From NCBI GenBank assembly GCA_018432645.1, contig JAHDSP010000220.1:1-14751 (forward strand): a stretch of 14,751 bases of DNA, written 5' to 3'. The notes beneath the pieces are model-generated. The model made no database searches and was not told where the DNA came from. It saw nothing but the letters and a program-made list of their open reading frames with translations. Source of the stretch: Bacteroidales bacterium (GTDB lineage Bacteria > Bacteroidota > Bacteroidia > Bacteroidales > DTU049). Each line of letters begins with the position of its first letter. The stretch's first letter is position 1. Of this stretch, positions 7,024-12,409 are shown piece after piece. Made by a program: the position numbers and the translations under genes.

Positions 7024-7572
7024 GCTGTTGCCAACATTTCCAGAACCCTCACAGTTATACTTCTCAATACAGTATCTGAATGATCTATTTTTCTGCTTTG
7101 CTATTTCAATAGAAAAAAATTCCAGAATTTCTAACATGAAATCTATGCGGGAATCAAACTTTTTGGGAATTAAACTATTAAATTGCTCTTTAGTAATGGT
7201 ATCTGTAGTACTATAAATACTAATTTTAAATTTTTCAGACTCTATATCGCTTAAACCAGCAAGATACCAGCTCTCTATTTCCTTTATCACCACAATTATT
7301 TTGTCTTCATCAATATTTCTTAATTTATTTTTTGTTTTCTGTTTTTTTGCAGTCACACATGGTGAATTGTTGATATCTGTCACATAAATATAGTCAGCAC
7401 CCATTGCTTTAATACTTTTAAGGAATTTATCAATTTTCTCTTTCTTCATAGCTGCATAGCATCTCGTCTCTACAAAATCATACTTTTTCTGTAGTTTTGG
7501 TTCCATTATTTTCTTGAAAAACCTTTCGTCATCCTTGCCTTCGACCCATATAAACAATCTTCTATAACCCAT
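7018..7572 (-). CDS. TOPRIM-like (DUF4276-like) protein, partner of AAA ATPase
   Basis: A 184-residue protein that begins with a TOPRIM-type signature: LFIWVEGKDDERFF (7-19, Glu11), then YIYVTDINNSPC (61-72, Asp66), then VVIKEIESWYLAGL (94-107). The spacing and the 'ELESWYL' block resemble DUF4276-type proteins, which are thought to be TOPRIM-fold nucleases or regulators. The second Asp of the usual DxD is Asn here (D-I-N), so metal-dependent cleavage is uncertain. It starts 2 bp after the ATPase gene stop, so co-translation with the ATPase is near certain. An ABC-type ATPase with a TOPRIM partner recalls OLD and PARIS (AriA/AriB) antiphage systems. Its final codons run into element E3. The family link is moderate; the defence role is inferred. 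Confidence 0.6.
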   Translation of the reverse strand: MGYRRLFIWVEGKDDERFFKKIMEPKLQKKYDFVETRCYAAMKKEKIDKFLKSIKAMGADYIYVTDINNSPCVTAKKQKTKNKLRNIDEDKIIVVIKEIESWYLAGLSDIESEKFKISIYSTTDTITKEQFNSLIPKKFDSRIDFMLEILEFFSIEIAKQKNRSFRYCIEKYNCEGSGNVGNSR

Positions 7573-7574
7573 AA

Positions 7575-8831
7575 TTATACTCCAAGTAAATCTTGTATAT
7601 AAAGCTCTTCGATTCCTATTTCATTTGCTAAGAATGTCTTTACTCCTTCTTTATCAACCGGTCTGGAGACTGTGGAAAAACCCGTTTCATCACGAGAAAC
7701 AAGTAAAATGTTATCCAAACCCGCATATTTTACCATTTCAGGATTATGAGTGGTAACGATAATTTGTTTCTTTTGTGAAGCATCCTTCATCATATCTACT
7801 AACTTGGAGATGAGATGAGGATGTATATTCCGCTCAGGTTCTTCGATAATAGTCAACGGTTTATTCTCAAAATATAAAGCAACAATTAGTGCTGTTATGT
7901 TTATTGTCCCATCAGAAATCAAAGATGCGGGCAAGTACTGGTTCTTAAAATATATTTCCTGCAATTTAAAAAGCAAAGATTTGTCCGCAAATTTCTCTAC
8001 ATCAAGATTACTTATGAATGGTAAAAGGTCTTTCACCAAATTGAAAAGTTTTCTTTTTTTCTCTTCGTTTTCGGTGATATTTTTAAGAACAATAGACAAA
8101 TTACTTCCATCTTCTTCTAATTCAACTTTTCCAGTAATTGGGGTAGCTTTTTTAGGCAACTTTGGATCAAAATCATATACTGAAATGTCACTGAAAATTT
8201 CCTTCAGTGGAGGCAAAAAAAAGAACGAGCTTTGAAGAAGAAGAGTACTATCTGATAATTTTTCTTCTCTCAAAAAGAGTGGATATATATCATCTTTCTC
8301 TATCGGTACTTCTTCTGGTTTATGTAAATCAGTCTTTACTTTTCCATTAGCGCCGCGAGATAGAATGATTTCTCCTTGTCCAATTATTTCGTTTTCTTCT
8401 ATTTTTTTCTTTTGTTTTTCGAGTCTAACAAAATTACATTTCAGAGTTAAATTATCTTTGGCAATTTCAAATCCTAATCCTCTTTTTCTAAACTTCAATG
8501 CAAACTCGTAAATGGTCTCATATATTTCTATCCCTGTGAAACCTTCCTTCGGCCGTCCTCCAAGCAACCCAAATTTTCGATCAGAAACAACTTTTAAGGA
8601 AAAATTCTCAGAAGCACCAACATTTACGTTCCTAAGATACTCAACACCTCCTTGCATGGATACCGCATTATTTAATCCAGAATTTGCTATATCCCTCAGA
8701 AATTCAAAAATCTGAACAAAATTGGATTTTCCAGAAGCATTGGCACCAATCAATACATTGAACTTGCCAAGTTCTATTTCTAACTCTTTGAAGCTTTTGA
8801 AGTTTGTTATTTTTATTTTTCTTATAGCCAT
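7575..8831 (-). CDS. ABC-type AAA ATPase (AAA_21/OLD-like), first gene of a two-gene module
   Basis: A 418-residue ATPase of the SMC/RecF/OLD-like class. The N-terminal IRKIKITNFKSFKELEIEL strand leads to Walker A, GANASGKS (29-36). A long central insertion of mixed and charged sequence follows. The C-terminal half has a signature-like LISDGTI (304-310), Walker B LTIIEEPERNIHP (about 326-337) and the switch His in IIVTTHNPEM (about 362). No nuclease domain is fused; the nuclease-like part is the separate TOPRIM-like protein encoded 2 bp downstream. The start is firm: a strong Shine-Dalgarno AAAGGAGG lies 7 nt upstream, unusual for this phylum. A promoter at 9052-9082 reads toward it through a leader of about 214 nt that contains element E6. 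The pair is a good candidate for an antiphage module, with ATP-driven sensing by this subunit. That role is inferred from family context. Confidence 0.85.
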   Translation of the reverse strand: MAIRKIKITNFKSFKELEIELGKFNVLIGANASGKSNFVQIFEFLRDIANSGLNNAVSMQGGVEYLRNVNVGASENFSLKVVSDRKFGLLGGRPKEGFTGIEIYETIYEFALKFRKRGLGFEIAKDNLTLKCNFVRLEKQKKKIEENEIIGQGEIILSRGANGKVKTDLHKPEEVPIEKDDIYPLFLREEKLSDSTLLLQSSFFFLPPLKEIFSDISVYDFDPKLPKKATPITGKVELEEDGSNLSIVLKNITENEEKKRKLFNLVKDLLPFISNLDVEKFADKSLLFKLQEIYFKNQYLPASLISDGTINITALIVALYFENKPLTIIEEPERNIHPHLISKLVDMMKDASQKKQIIVTTHNPEMVKYAGLDNILLVSRDETGFSTVSRPVDKEGVKTFLANEIGIEELYIQDLLGV

Positions 8832-8838
8832 AATTTAA

Positions 8839-8846
8839 CCTCCTTT
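8839..8846 (-). promoter_or_regulatory. Strong Shine-Dalgarno of the AAA ATPase gene
   Basis: AAAGGAGG on the minus strand, 7 nt before the ATG at 8831. Most genes here have no Shine-Dalgarno, as is usual in Bacteroidota, so this one stands out and fixes the start codon. Confidence 0.75.
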
Positions 8847-8849
8847 ATT

Positions 8850-8940
8850 GGCAATTGCAGATAACTCGTTTACACACGCCACTCCTTAACACCATATTTC
8901 CAAATTTAGATCTATAGACGTCATAAAGTTGCGTTATATT
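8850..8940 (-). repeat. attC-like element E6 (degenerate, or the 3' half of a split element)
   Basis: In minus orientation it ends GAGTTATCTGCAATTGCC, matching the closing flank of E3 (GTTATATGCAATCGG) and of E2 and E4. It may open at TATAACGCAACTT (plus GTTA at 8933-8936), but the two arms pair poorly beyond TAAC. No ORF ends at its opening motif. Its 3' arm pairs better with the lone opening motif E5 at 9260-9277 (TAAC, then TCGTGTA against TCGTTTA). It lies just before the ATPase gene and would be that cassette's upstream junction. Confidence 0.4.
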
Positions 8941-9051
8941 TCTATATACAAAAGTAGACATTATTTTATAAATCATAAAATGGCGATTTATTTATGAGGG
9001 GATTATATCATTTTTTGGACAAAATCTCCGATTAAACATAAAATAATTGGA

Positions 9052-9082
9052 CAAATATACAACTTTTTTTCATTATGACAAA
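9052..9082 (-). promoter_or_regulatory. Bacteroidota consensus promoter driving the ATPase/TOPRIM pair
   Basis: Minus strand: TTTG (-33 box, plus 9079-9082), exactly 19 nt, then TATATTTG (-7 box, plus 9052-9059), with an A/T-tract directly upstream that could act as an UP element. Start of transcription near 9045. It is one of two near-identical copies (the other is at 11212-11242). Confidence 0.75.
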
Positions 9083-9106
9083 TTTTTTTAAAAAAAGTTT
9101 TCAACA
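9052..9106 (-). repeat. 55-bp direct repeat, copy 1 (promoter repeat)
   Basis: Matches 11212-11265 with three substitutions and a one-base A-run length difference. In minus orientation it runs from TGTTGAAAAC through the A/T tract to TATATTTG, where identity stops. The repeat is therefore exactly the promoter with its upstream tract and nothing of the transcript. Confidence 0.85.
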
Positions 9107-9258
9107 TAAAATATTTTTCGACGGCCTGGAAAGGTGTTTTTAGACAGTCTGACGGCTGGAGGTATGAAAAGTTGCCGGTTTTAGTAGCATATACTTATCA
9201 AGTTACATTGAAATTGATGCGAGGTAGAACGCTCGAATGCACTACAATCCATGTCATT
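9107..9258. other. Non-coding stretch upstream of the promoter repeat
   Basis: Between the promoter repeat and the E5 motif there is no credible ORF on either strand. The stretch is less AT-rich than its surroundings (for example the GACGGCCTGG and CTGACGGCTGGAGG region at about 9120-9162). I see no clear pairing or promoter in it. It may be inserted sequence that separates E5 from E6. Confidence 0.4.
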
Positions 9259-9259
9259 A

Positions 9260-9277
9260 CTCATACACGATGTTATG
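9260..9277 (-). repeat. attC-like opening motif E5 (half element)
   Basis: Minus orientation CATAACATCGTGTATGAG, 13 nt after the stop codon of the FGE-like gene. It has the same TAACA opening as elements E2-E4. No good partner arm with a CCGTTA closing motif follows within about 130 bp, so it appears truncated, or separated from its partner at 8850-8870. Confidence 0.35.
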
Positions 9278-9289
9278 TGAAGAAGAGTT

Positions 9290-9952
9290 TTATTTTAACT
9301 TTTCAAAATTAGCGATACACCGAAATCCTATCCAATTTGCTGGTTTATCATAATTTAACTTTATATTACAAACTGTATCTTTTAAAGTCCAATTACTTCC
9401 ATAAGCGATACCATATGTTGAGGTCATTTCTGAAACGTTATCACACAATCCTATTACTTTGACATTGCTATTTAATTTATCAATAGGGGAGATGATTTCC
9501 TTTTCATTTTTTATTTCTGGCTTTATAATTGAATATAATTGTTCAAATTCATCAAGAGATGGTAACTTATAAATAACTTTTTTATTTTTGTTACTGTATT
9601 TTTCATTTACTACAATACTTCGCCATTCACAATATTTATTAGCTTGTTCAAATGAAACACCAACAACTGGATAGTTTCTAAAATCATTTTGAGATATAAA
9701 TTTACCATTATAAACCGAATACCAGATGGCAGAATCAGGCAATGCATTATTGTATTCTGTTGAATTTTCACCATATTTATCTTTTAGCCAAAAGAGATAT
9801 TCTAGCCAAGCTAAATTTGTTACTTCATATTGGTCAATAAATGAATTTAATTCTTTCACCTTAATAGATCCGGGAGGTAGCTTTTGTGAAAAACTGACAT
9901 TAAAGCTAATCAACAGAATGCTATATAGAAAAATACCAATGATTTTTTTCAT
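9290..9952 (-). CDS. Secreted formylglycine-generating-enzyme-like (SUMF1 domain) protein
   Basis: About 220 residues with a signal peptide (MKKIIGIFLYSILLISFNVS, cleaved near FSQ). The rest is an FGE-sulfatase/SUMF1 domain of the GldJ/GldK-like kind common in Bacteroidota: IDQYEVTNLAWLEYLFWL at the start, YPVVGVSFEQANKYCEWRS, YKLPSLDEFEQL, GLCDNVSEMTSTYGIAYGSNW, and a terminal KPANWIGFRCIA. The domain order is complete but the protein is shorter than most family members. The redox Cys pair of true sulfatase-activating enzymes is not evident, so a structural or binding role is more likely than formylglycine formation. The start is ATG at 9952 (9955 is equally possible); the frame extends upstream only to a TTG. 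It lies between elements E4 and E5. Confidence 0.75.
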   Translation of the reverse strand: MKKIIGIFLYSILLISFNVSFSQKLPPGSIKVKELNSFIDQYEVTNLAWLEYLFWLKDKYGENSTEYNNALPDSAIWYSVYNGKFISQNDFRNYPVVGVSFEQANKYCEWRSIVVNEKYSNKNKKVIYKLPSLDEFEQLYSIIKPEIKNEKEIISPIDKLNSNVKVIGLCDNVSEMTSTYGIAYGSNWTLKDTVCNIKLNYDKPANWIGFRCIANFEKLK

Positions 9953-10069
9953 CATCAATTTGTAATTTTTAAATGTCAATAATCTTTATTTGTTTATGTC
10001 TGTAACAAATTGAGACCATTATAAGCAATAAAATTGTTAAGTTTTTTTCATGTTCGTTTTTTGTGTTAT

Positions 10070-10168
10070 TGCCGATAACGGTGGCAAACGTGCGTATACT
10101 GCCAACGCCCATAAATTTATTGTCAAGGTGCAACATTGTCATGCAGTTACGCTTGTTTGCTGTTATGC
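10070..10168 (-). repeat. attC-like inverted-repeat element E4 (best example)
   Basis: Minus orientation: opens CATAACAGCAAACAAGCGTA just after the lipoprotein gene stop codon and closes with an arm ending TTTGCCACCGTTATCGGC. The arms (10148-10165 with 10076-10096) share TAAC, then GCAAAC, then GCGTA, with exactly three extra bases after TAACG in the 3' arm. About 51 bases lie between the arms. Total length is about 98 bp, inside the normal range for attC sites. Confidence 0.68.
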
Positions 10169-10759
10169 TTAGTGTTTTTTGTCCCACCATTCTTGCTTGT
10201 CCATATTAACTTTTACAACTTTAATTGAACAATTGTTATTATTATGTGCATCAGTTTCCCATTCCTTTACATGGTCTTTATTTAGGCGTCCAATCCATAC
10301 TGCCCAAAATATAAATACATAATAATCTGACGAATCATTTATTGTAAAAGAAGTATTATTACCTTTCAAATCTTTTAACTTGGTTGTTAAGTCTTTCATT
10401 GTGAGCAAAGAATCATATTCAAACTTGCTTTCTTTAGTGAGTGATAAAAGAAAAGAAGATGCTTTAGCATTACATTGAGATTCTTCTCTGTATTTGAGCA
10501 AATTACCATTCTTGTCAAAAACCATAATGTCAGGTATGGATTTAGCAAAACTGATGTTTTGGACAGCCCATGTCCAATCATCTTGGCTTAAGGTAAAAAT
10601 ATTGTCTTGCAAAAGTCCCTTTTTAGATGCATATTTTAAAATACTTTCTTCTGATTCAACTTTTGGTTTTTTTATTCCATAAAGTGATTTTAAAATAAAT
10701 GTTTTACAACTAGGTAAGAAGGCAAGAATTATTAATAAAACAATAACCCGAGGGAGCAT
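10169..10759 (-). CDS. Lipoprotein with a thioredoxin-like C-terminal region
   Basis: A 196-residue lipoprotein if started at ATG 10759: MLPRVIVLLIILAFLPSC gives a short positive n-region, a hydrophobic core and a lipobox ending at Cys18. The alternative ATG at 10795 overlaps the end of the upstream gene by 7 nt, would be translationally coupled and adds 12 residues (MLVKLIIPRGRK). The C-terminal third, SSDYYVFIFWAVWIGRLNKDHVKEWE then IKVVKVNMDKQEWW, resembles a thioredoxin-fold strand-helix-strand in which the usual WCxxC is replaced by WAVWIG, so no redox activity is expected. The middle region (KSIPDIMVFDKNGNLLKYRE) supports a periplasmic or outer-membrane-anchored protein. A strong hairpin (10747-10775) surrounds the inner start codon. 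The gene ends at element E4. The function is unknown. Confidence 0.65.
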   Translation of the reverse strand: MLPRVIVLLIILAFLPSCKTFILKSLYGIKKPKVESEESILKYASKKGLLQDNIFTLSQDDWTWAVQNISFAKSIPDIMVFDKNGNLLKYREESQCNAKASSFLLSLTKESKFEYDSLLTMKDLTTKLKDLKGNNTSFTINDSSDYYVFIFWAVWIGRLNKDHVKEWETDAHNNNNCSIKVVKVNMDKQEWWDKKH

Positions 10760-10775
10760 TTTTCGCCCCCTCGGG
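10747..10775 (-). promoter_or_regulatory. Strong GC hairpin enclosing the lipoprotein start codon
   Basis: CCCGAGGG (10747-10754) and CCCTCGGG (10768-10775) pair perfectly, with a 13-nt loop that holds the ATG at 10759. In mRNA this would hide the start codon of the lipoprotein gene, or it may act as an attenuator: on the minus strand the stem is followed by TTATTGTTTTATTA. It is the most GC-rich patch in the neighbourhood. Confidence 0.6.
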
Positions 10776-10788
10776 ATAATCAATTTAA

Positions 10789-11154
10789 CTAACATTTTTC
10801 AGTAGGTTTTTCAACTCTATTGCCCATTTTCACCATAACGGTTGTCTTACCCCAAACGGAGCGAACATAGTCCATTTTGTACTCTCCCCGAAGAATACTA
10901 ATTGAGTCATAACCTAAAGCATAGGCAGCTTCCTTAGGCAATTCAACATCTGAGTCTACGTATAAAACATCGCCAAATTTACGAGGTCTTTCTAAAAACT
11001 CAATTTCGGCTTTTTCACATTCCTCTATCAAAGCAAATTTTGCTCTTTCTCCCAAAGAAATGTCGATGCTGATTTTACAAATACCAAAGCCGCAACAGTC
11101 ACATTTTTTTCTGCCGACAGCAATACTAATTACAATTGTTGGTCCTTTTTCCAT
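10789..11154 (-). CDS. Small Cys-rich hypothetical protein
   Basis: A 121-residue soluble protein with no signal peptide and no family I recognise. Its N-terminus is MEKGPTIVISIAVGRKKCDC, followed by CGFGICKISI, so four Cys fall in a C-x-C-C-x4-C pattern (about residues 18-26) that could bind a metal or sit in a beta-hairpin. The rest alternates strand-like stretches (ISIDISL, DVLYVDSDVELP, SISILRGEYKMDY) and ends with a strand TTVMVKMG and a final Cys. Its stop overlaps a possible ATG of the downstream lipoprotein gene, so the two are coupled. The consensus promoter at 11212-11242 lies about 50 nt upstream of the ATG. No Shine-Dalgarno is visible. Confidence 0.7.
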   Translation of the reverse strand: MEKGPTIVISIAVGRKKCDCCGFGICKISIDISLGERAKFALIEECEKAEIEFLERPRKFGDVLYVDSDVELPKEAAYALGYDSISILRGEYKMDYVRSVWGKTTVMVKMGNRVEKPTEKC

Positions 11155-11211
11155 GATAATAATGATTTAAATGTCAAGTTTCACAAGGTTGTTTAGACTT
11201 TTATTTTGTTG

Positions 11212-11242
11212 CAAATATACAACTTCTTTTCATTCTGCCAAA
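11212..11242 (-). promoter_or_regulatory. Bacteroidota consensus promoter at the ribD end of the array
   Basis: Minus strand: TTTG (-33, plus 11239-11242), exactly 19 nt, then TATATTTG (-7, plus 11212-11219), preceded by an A/T tract. Start near 11205, about 50 nt before the Cys-rich gene. It lies in the position a cassette-array promoter would take, between a chromosomal gene and the first cassette. Confidence 0.75.
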
Positions 11243-11265
11243 TTTTTTTAAAAAAGTTTTCAACA
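11212..11265 (-). repeat. 55-bp direct repeat, copy 2 (promoter repeat)
   Basis: Near-identical to 9052-9106 (three substitutions and one fewer A). Sequence outside the repeat is unrelated on both sides, so it is a discrete duplicated promoter unit. Confidence 0.85.
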
Positions 11266-11280
11266 TTTATTCTGTGTTTA

Positions 11281-11307
11281 TCGGAGCGAAGCAACTCGCC
11301 TCTTTTT
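11281..11307 (+). terminator. Short hairpin with T-run just downstream of ribD
   Basis: GCGA/TCGC arms around a six-base loop within TCGGAGCGAAGCAACTCGCC, followed on the plus strand by CTCTTTTTTT. It lies immediately past the minus-strand ribD stop. The T-run is on the plus side, so it would work in the opposite direction to ribD; termination of ribD itself is not clearly explained. Confidence 0.3.
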
Positions 11308-12345
11308 TTATCTAATATAATGAATTATTCTATCGTCATCTATATTTTCAATATCTATATGTGTGTATTGACTAATAATGGGTGCTCGCACTCCCTGACC
11401 AAATACTTTATTACCTACTATCACTCTAGCCTCATCCCATTGTTCTCTGTTAATAAAAGTATTTAATAATTGACTGCCTCCCTCTACAAGTATTGAAGTA
11501 ATATTATTCTCAATACAATAAGCATATAATGTATCTATAAAATCAATTTTGATTTTTACAATATCTATTTTATCTCCATTTATAGTGGTATTCAGAATAT
11601 TTTTATAAAACAAAATTGTTTTTGCTTGTTCATCAAATATTTTAGCGTTTAGAGGCAAATTGCCAGAATTAGTCACTACCATTCTTATTGGGTTATCACC
11701 ATGCCAATGTCTGGTTGTCAATTGTGGATCGTCGCATCGCACTGTGCCTGCTCCTACTAATATAGCCATCTCCTCTGCTCTCCATTTATGAACTATTTGT
11801 CTTGTAGCAGCATTGCTAATCCATTTTATACAATTTTGATTTTTTTCGGCAATGAATCCATCGAGTGTTTGTGCCCATTTCAGAATTATGTATGGACGTT
11901 TTTTTTCTATAAAAGTAAAAAAACGTTTATTTAGTTTCCTATTCTCTAAACTACAAATGCCTATATCTACCTGAATACCTGCATCTTTTAATATCTTAAT
12001 TCCTTGATTATTAACTAAAGGATTAGGATCTATATCAGATATTACAACTCTACATGGGCTCATCTCTGCTACATATGGTGCACAAGGAGGTGTTTTACCA
12101 TAATGAGAACAAGGTTCTAAATTTACATAGATTGTACTACCTTTTATTTGCGTTTTATCATCTAATTTATCAATAGCTACACGCTCTGCATGTGGCATAC
12201 CAAATGCATGATGGTATCCTTCGCTAATAATTTCTCCATTTTTTACGATTAGACAACCTACGAGAGGATTAGATTTCACATATCCGAGACCTTTTGCTGC
12301 TAATTCTATGCATCTAAGCATGTATTTTTCATCTAATTCAGTCAT
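11308..12345 (-). CDS. ribD: Bifunctional riboflavin biosynthesis deaminase/reductase RibD
   Basis: A 345-residue two-domain enzyme of riboflavin synthesis. The N-terminal domain is the zinc cytidine-deaminase-type pyrimidine deaminase: MPHAERVAI supplies the His52-Ala-Glu54 zinc/proton-shuttle motif, and EPCSHYGKTPPC supplies the two zinc Cys (79, 88). The C-terminal domain is the NADPH-dependent reductase: RPYIILKWAQTLDGFIA, WISNAATRQIVHKWRAE, ILVGAGTVRCDDPQLTTR, SILVEGGSQLLNTFI. Length and domain order are normal. It acts in the cytoplasm on the 2,5-diamino-6-ribosylaminopyrimidinone phosphate intermediate. A -7 box (TAAATTTG) ends only 7 nt before the ATG, so the mRNA would be leaderless or nearly so. 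It is divergent from the ECF sigma gene and borders the accessory block as a core gene. Confidence 0.97.
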   Translation of the reverse strand: MTELDEKYMLRCIELAAKGLGYVKSNPLVGCLIVKNGEIISEGYHHAFGMPHAERVAIDKLDDKTQIKGSTIYVNLEPCSHYGKTPPCAPYVAEMSPCRVVISDIDPNPLVNNQGIKILKDAGIQVDIGICSLENRKLNKRFFTFIEKKRPYIILKWAQTLDGFIAEKNQNCIKWISNAATRQIVHKWRAEEMAILVGAGTVRCDDPQLTTRHWHGDNPIRMVVTNSGNLPLNAKIFDEQAKTILFYKNILNTTINGDKIDIVKIKIDFIDTLYAYCIENNITSILVEGGSQLLNTFINREQWDEARVIVGNKVFGQGVRAPIISQYTHIDIENIDDDRIIHYIR

Positions 12346-12409
12346 TTTTTTACAAATTTAATAATTTGTAACTTTTTAAATAAAAAATCGTTATATTTGT
12401 AGATAATTT
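12346..12409. promoter_or_regulatory. Back-to-back promoters of ribD and the ECF sigma gene
   Basis: In 64 bp, a minus-strand TAAATTTG (plus 12353-12360) precedes ribD by 7 nt and a plus-strand TATATTTG (12392-12399) precedes the sigma gene by 10 nt. The -33 boxes are weak (for the sigma gene a TTTG lies 23 nt upstream at 12365-12368). Both transcripts would start within a few bases of their start codons, and the two polymerase footprints overlap, so the genes may interfere with each other. Confidence 0.55.

Noticed and set aside
6789..7067. 92-residue minus-strand frame overlapping the TOPRIM-like gene end
   Set aside because: It opens with TTG, runs across element E3 and overlaps a better gene. 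Only its last 40 codons, from an ATG at 6911, deserve a mention.
7897..8715. Plus-strand frames inside the ATPase gene
   Set aside because: Antisense shadows of a clearly coding minus-strand gene.
8845..8976. 43-codon minus-strand frame (MIYKIMSTFVYRN start) ending just before the ATPase Shine-Dalgarno
   Set aside because: It covers the repeat element E6, has no Shine-Dalgarno and no recognisable composition; probably chance. Coupling to the ATPase gene cannot be excluded.
9969..10190. 73-residue minus-strand frame spanning element E4
   Set aside because: It reads straight through both arms of the inverted repeat and overlaps the lipoprotein gene end; no protein-like features.
11206..11466. 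Plus-strand 86-residue frame overlapping the 3' end of ribD
   Set aside because: Lies across the promoter repeat and antisense to ribD; no support as a gene.
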